NCBI GenBank assembly: GCA_025352125.1
Contig: JANXTZ010000042.1
Location: 1-33,985 of the forward strand
DNA length: 33,985 nucleotides
Source of the DNA: Deinococcales bacterium
GTDB taxonomy: Bacteria > Deinococcota > Deinococci > Deinococcales > JAAFIG01
Direction: 5' to 3'
Under the pieces are notes generated by a model. That model was not told the origin of the DNA, made no database searches, and saw nothing but the letters and a program-made list of their open reading frames with translations. A program made the position numbers and the translations under genes. Shown one piece after another: positions 33,430 through 33,985 of this stretch (position 1 is its first letter; each line of letters starts with the position of its first letter).

Positions 33430-33468
33430 CACTAATCCGATTTTCGGTTTTTACTTTACCGTTGCCCC
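33430..33468 (-). repeat. Right terminal inverted repeat (IRR) of the Tn3-family element
   Basis: Read on the minus strand it begins GGGGCAACGGTAAAG and ends CGGATTAGTG, pairing with IRL at 142-180. Because it happens to be open in the frame of the interrupted host gene, a chimeric frame runs from the host gene through this repeat to about 33374. Confidence 0.95.
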
Positions 33469-33473
33469 GTTTA
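33469..33473. repeat. Target-site duplication GTTTA, right copy
   Basis: Five bases immediately outside IRR, identical to 137-141. Confidence 0.92.
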
Positions 33474-33985
33474 ATACTTTTTGGGTCGCTCGAGTTAAAC
33501 GTTACTGGAATAAACGCAATCCCGTTTTGCATGGGCGCATTCCCAATGTTGGTCACGCCTTGGGTTGCCGCGTCGGGTTGGAAGGTCACGCTCGAGAAAT
33601 TGATACCCATTGTCTTTGCGGCTTCGTCAACGGCTAAAACTGGGAATCGGGTGGTGAAGTTTTCGACTCCTGTTTCTGGGGAGTAAAACGCTGCCATGCG
33701 ACCATTCGCCAGCGTAGCGACAGGTTCGCTTAAATCCCAGTATGGGAAGTTGCCGTCGTTGTTTTGATCCCAACTCGAGGCGAAAGTGAGGGAAGCCGTT
33801 TGGAAACCTGCAATGATATGAATTTTAACGGATAGCTCGAGTTTCTTACGGGTTTCTGGTTTACCTTTGGTGTACCCTTCAACTCGAAATTCGATGTTCA
33901 AACCAGCTCTTAACGCTGTCGCGGGTGGTACGAACGTAATGTGTTCCGTTTCCTTATCAAGCGGATCTTGAATCAGGTTAAACGT
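33469..33985 (-). pseudogene. 5' portion of a host gene interrupted by the transposon (continues off the right edge)
   Basis: On the minus strand an open frame enters from the right edge and reaches the insertion point, ending in the residues SSDPKSIK before running into IRR. The visible 172 or so residues include a stretch around WDQNNDGNFPYWD and no membrane segment or family signature that I recognise. After insertion the frame continues through the repeat for about 30 foreign residues and stops near 33374, so the present product would be a truncated chimera. The matching 3' portion is at 1-141. The gene start lies outside the window. Function unknown; it may be a surface or structural protein, but nothing seen here proves that. 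Confidence 0.8.

Larger units (their letters stand above)
142..33468. mobile_element. Complete Tn3-family transposon (about 33.3 kb) carrying copper/metal resistance cargo
   Basis: The element is bounded by 39-bp terminal inverted repeats that start GGGG and agree at 35 of 39 positions, and by identical 5-bp direct repeats GTTTA on both sides. A full-length Tn3-family transposase gene lies just inside the left end with its 3' end towards the repeat, the usual Tn3 arrangement. Removing the element and one GTTTA restores an open frame across the junction. All of this is seen in the sequence; Tn3 elements are known for 5-bp target duplications and 38-40 bp repeats beginning GGGG. No resolvase gene was recognised, which is unusual unless the element depends on one supplied in trans. 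Confidence 0.95.

Noticed and set aside
33374..33901. A 175-residue minus-strand frame as an intact gene
   Set aside because: It begins inside the interrupted host gene and ends in transposon DNA after crossing IRR; it is a chimeric frame made by the insertion.
1..33985. CRISPR array, tRNA, rRNA or integron features
   Set aside because: No regularly spaced repeats, tRNA-like cloverleaf, rRNA or integrase/attC features were seen; the frequent CTCGAG is dispersed and not spaced like an array.

Overview
The window is almost entirely one very large Tn3-family transposon. It runs from a 39-bp terminal inverted repeat at 142-180 to its partner at 33430-33468, about 33.3 kb, and is bordered on both sides by the same 5-bp direct repeat (GTTTA at 137-141 and 33469-33473). 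Outside the element, a minus-strand gene enters from the right edge and is cut at the insertion point. Its reading frame resumes without a stop on the far left of the window once the element and one copy of the repeat are removed. No resolvase gene was recognised.

The likely host is a member of the Deinococcota (Deinococcus/Thermus lineage), at moderate confidence. The copper sensor CsoR has a Cys-His-His ligand set as reported for Thermus, and some -10 boxes sit 5-6 nt from a start codon, as in leaderless mRNAs of that group. CTCGAG is strikingly over-represented in coding, intergenic, transposon and flanking DNA alike.

The cargo is a copper/heavy-metal resistance island in several blocks. 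(1) 3604-10719, minus strand: multicopper oxidase, a nuclease-like protein, two BNR-repeat proteins (one frameshifted), a Cys-rich exported protein, DUF2933, a TlpA-like thioredoxin and a CcdA-like membrane protein, downstream of which lies the transposase gene (233-3421). (2) 10837-17346, minus strand: C39-like peptidase, Lnt, VanW-domain protein, LysM-M23 peptidase, Lgt-like/TlpA fusion, secreted rhodanese and a DUF305 protein. (3) 17479-19283, plus strand: an OmpR-type response regulator and histidine kinase. (4) 19289-22834, minus strand: an atypical P1B ATPase, a CzrA-like ArsR sensor and an MFS exporter. (5) 23063-24239: a TauE/SafE protein and a Cys-rich cytosolic copper-storage protein. 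(6) 24350-31603: methyltransferase, CPD-motif copper ATPase, a small unknown protein and a CPC-type CopA, divergent from copZ-csoR. (7) Right end: decayed DNA, an unknown protein and an XRE regulator.

Two regulatory circuits can be read. Cytosolic copper would act through CsoR, whose operators (TATCCCC/GGGGGAT type) lie in the leaders of both copA and copZ-csoR. Envelope copper would act through the two-component system: the promoters of the multicopper oxidase and DUF305 genes share an identical layout, with an 11-bp-period direct repeat 14 bp upstream of a -35/-10 pair spaced 17 bp. A third, Zn-like circuit is suggested by the CzrA-type ArsR protein and a palindrome over the P1B ATPase promoter. 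Together the genes would pump metal out of the cytosol, oxidise and bind copper in the envelope, and handle thiols, lipoproteins and cell wall there.
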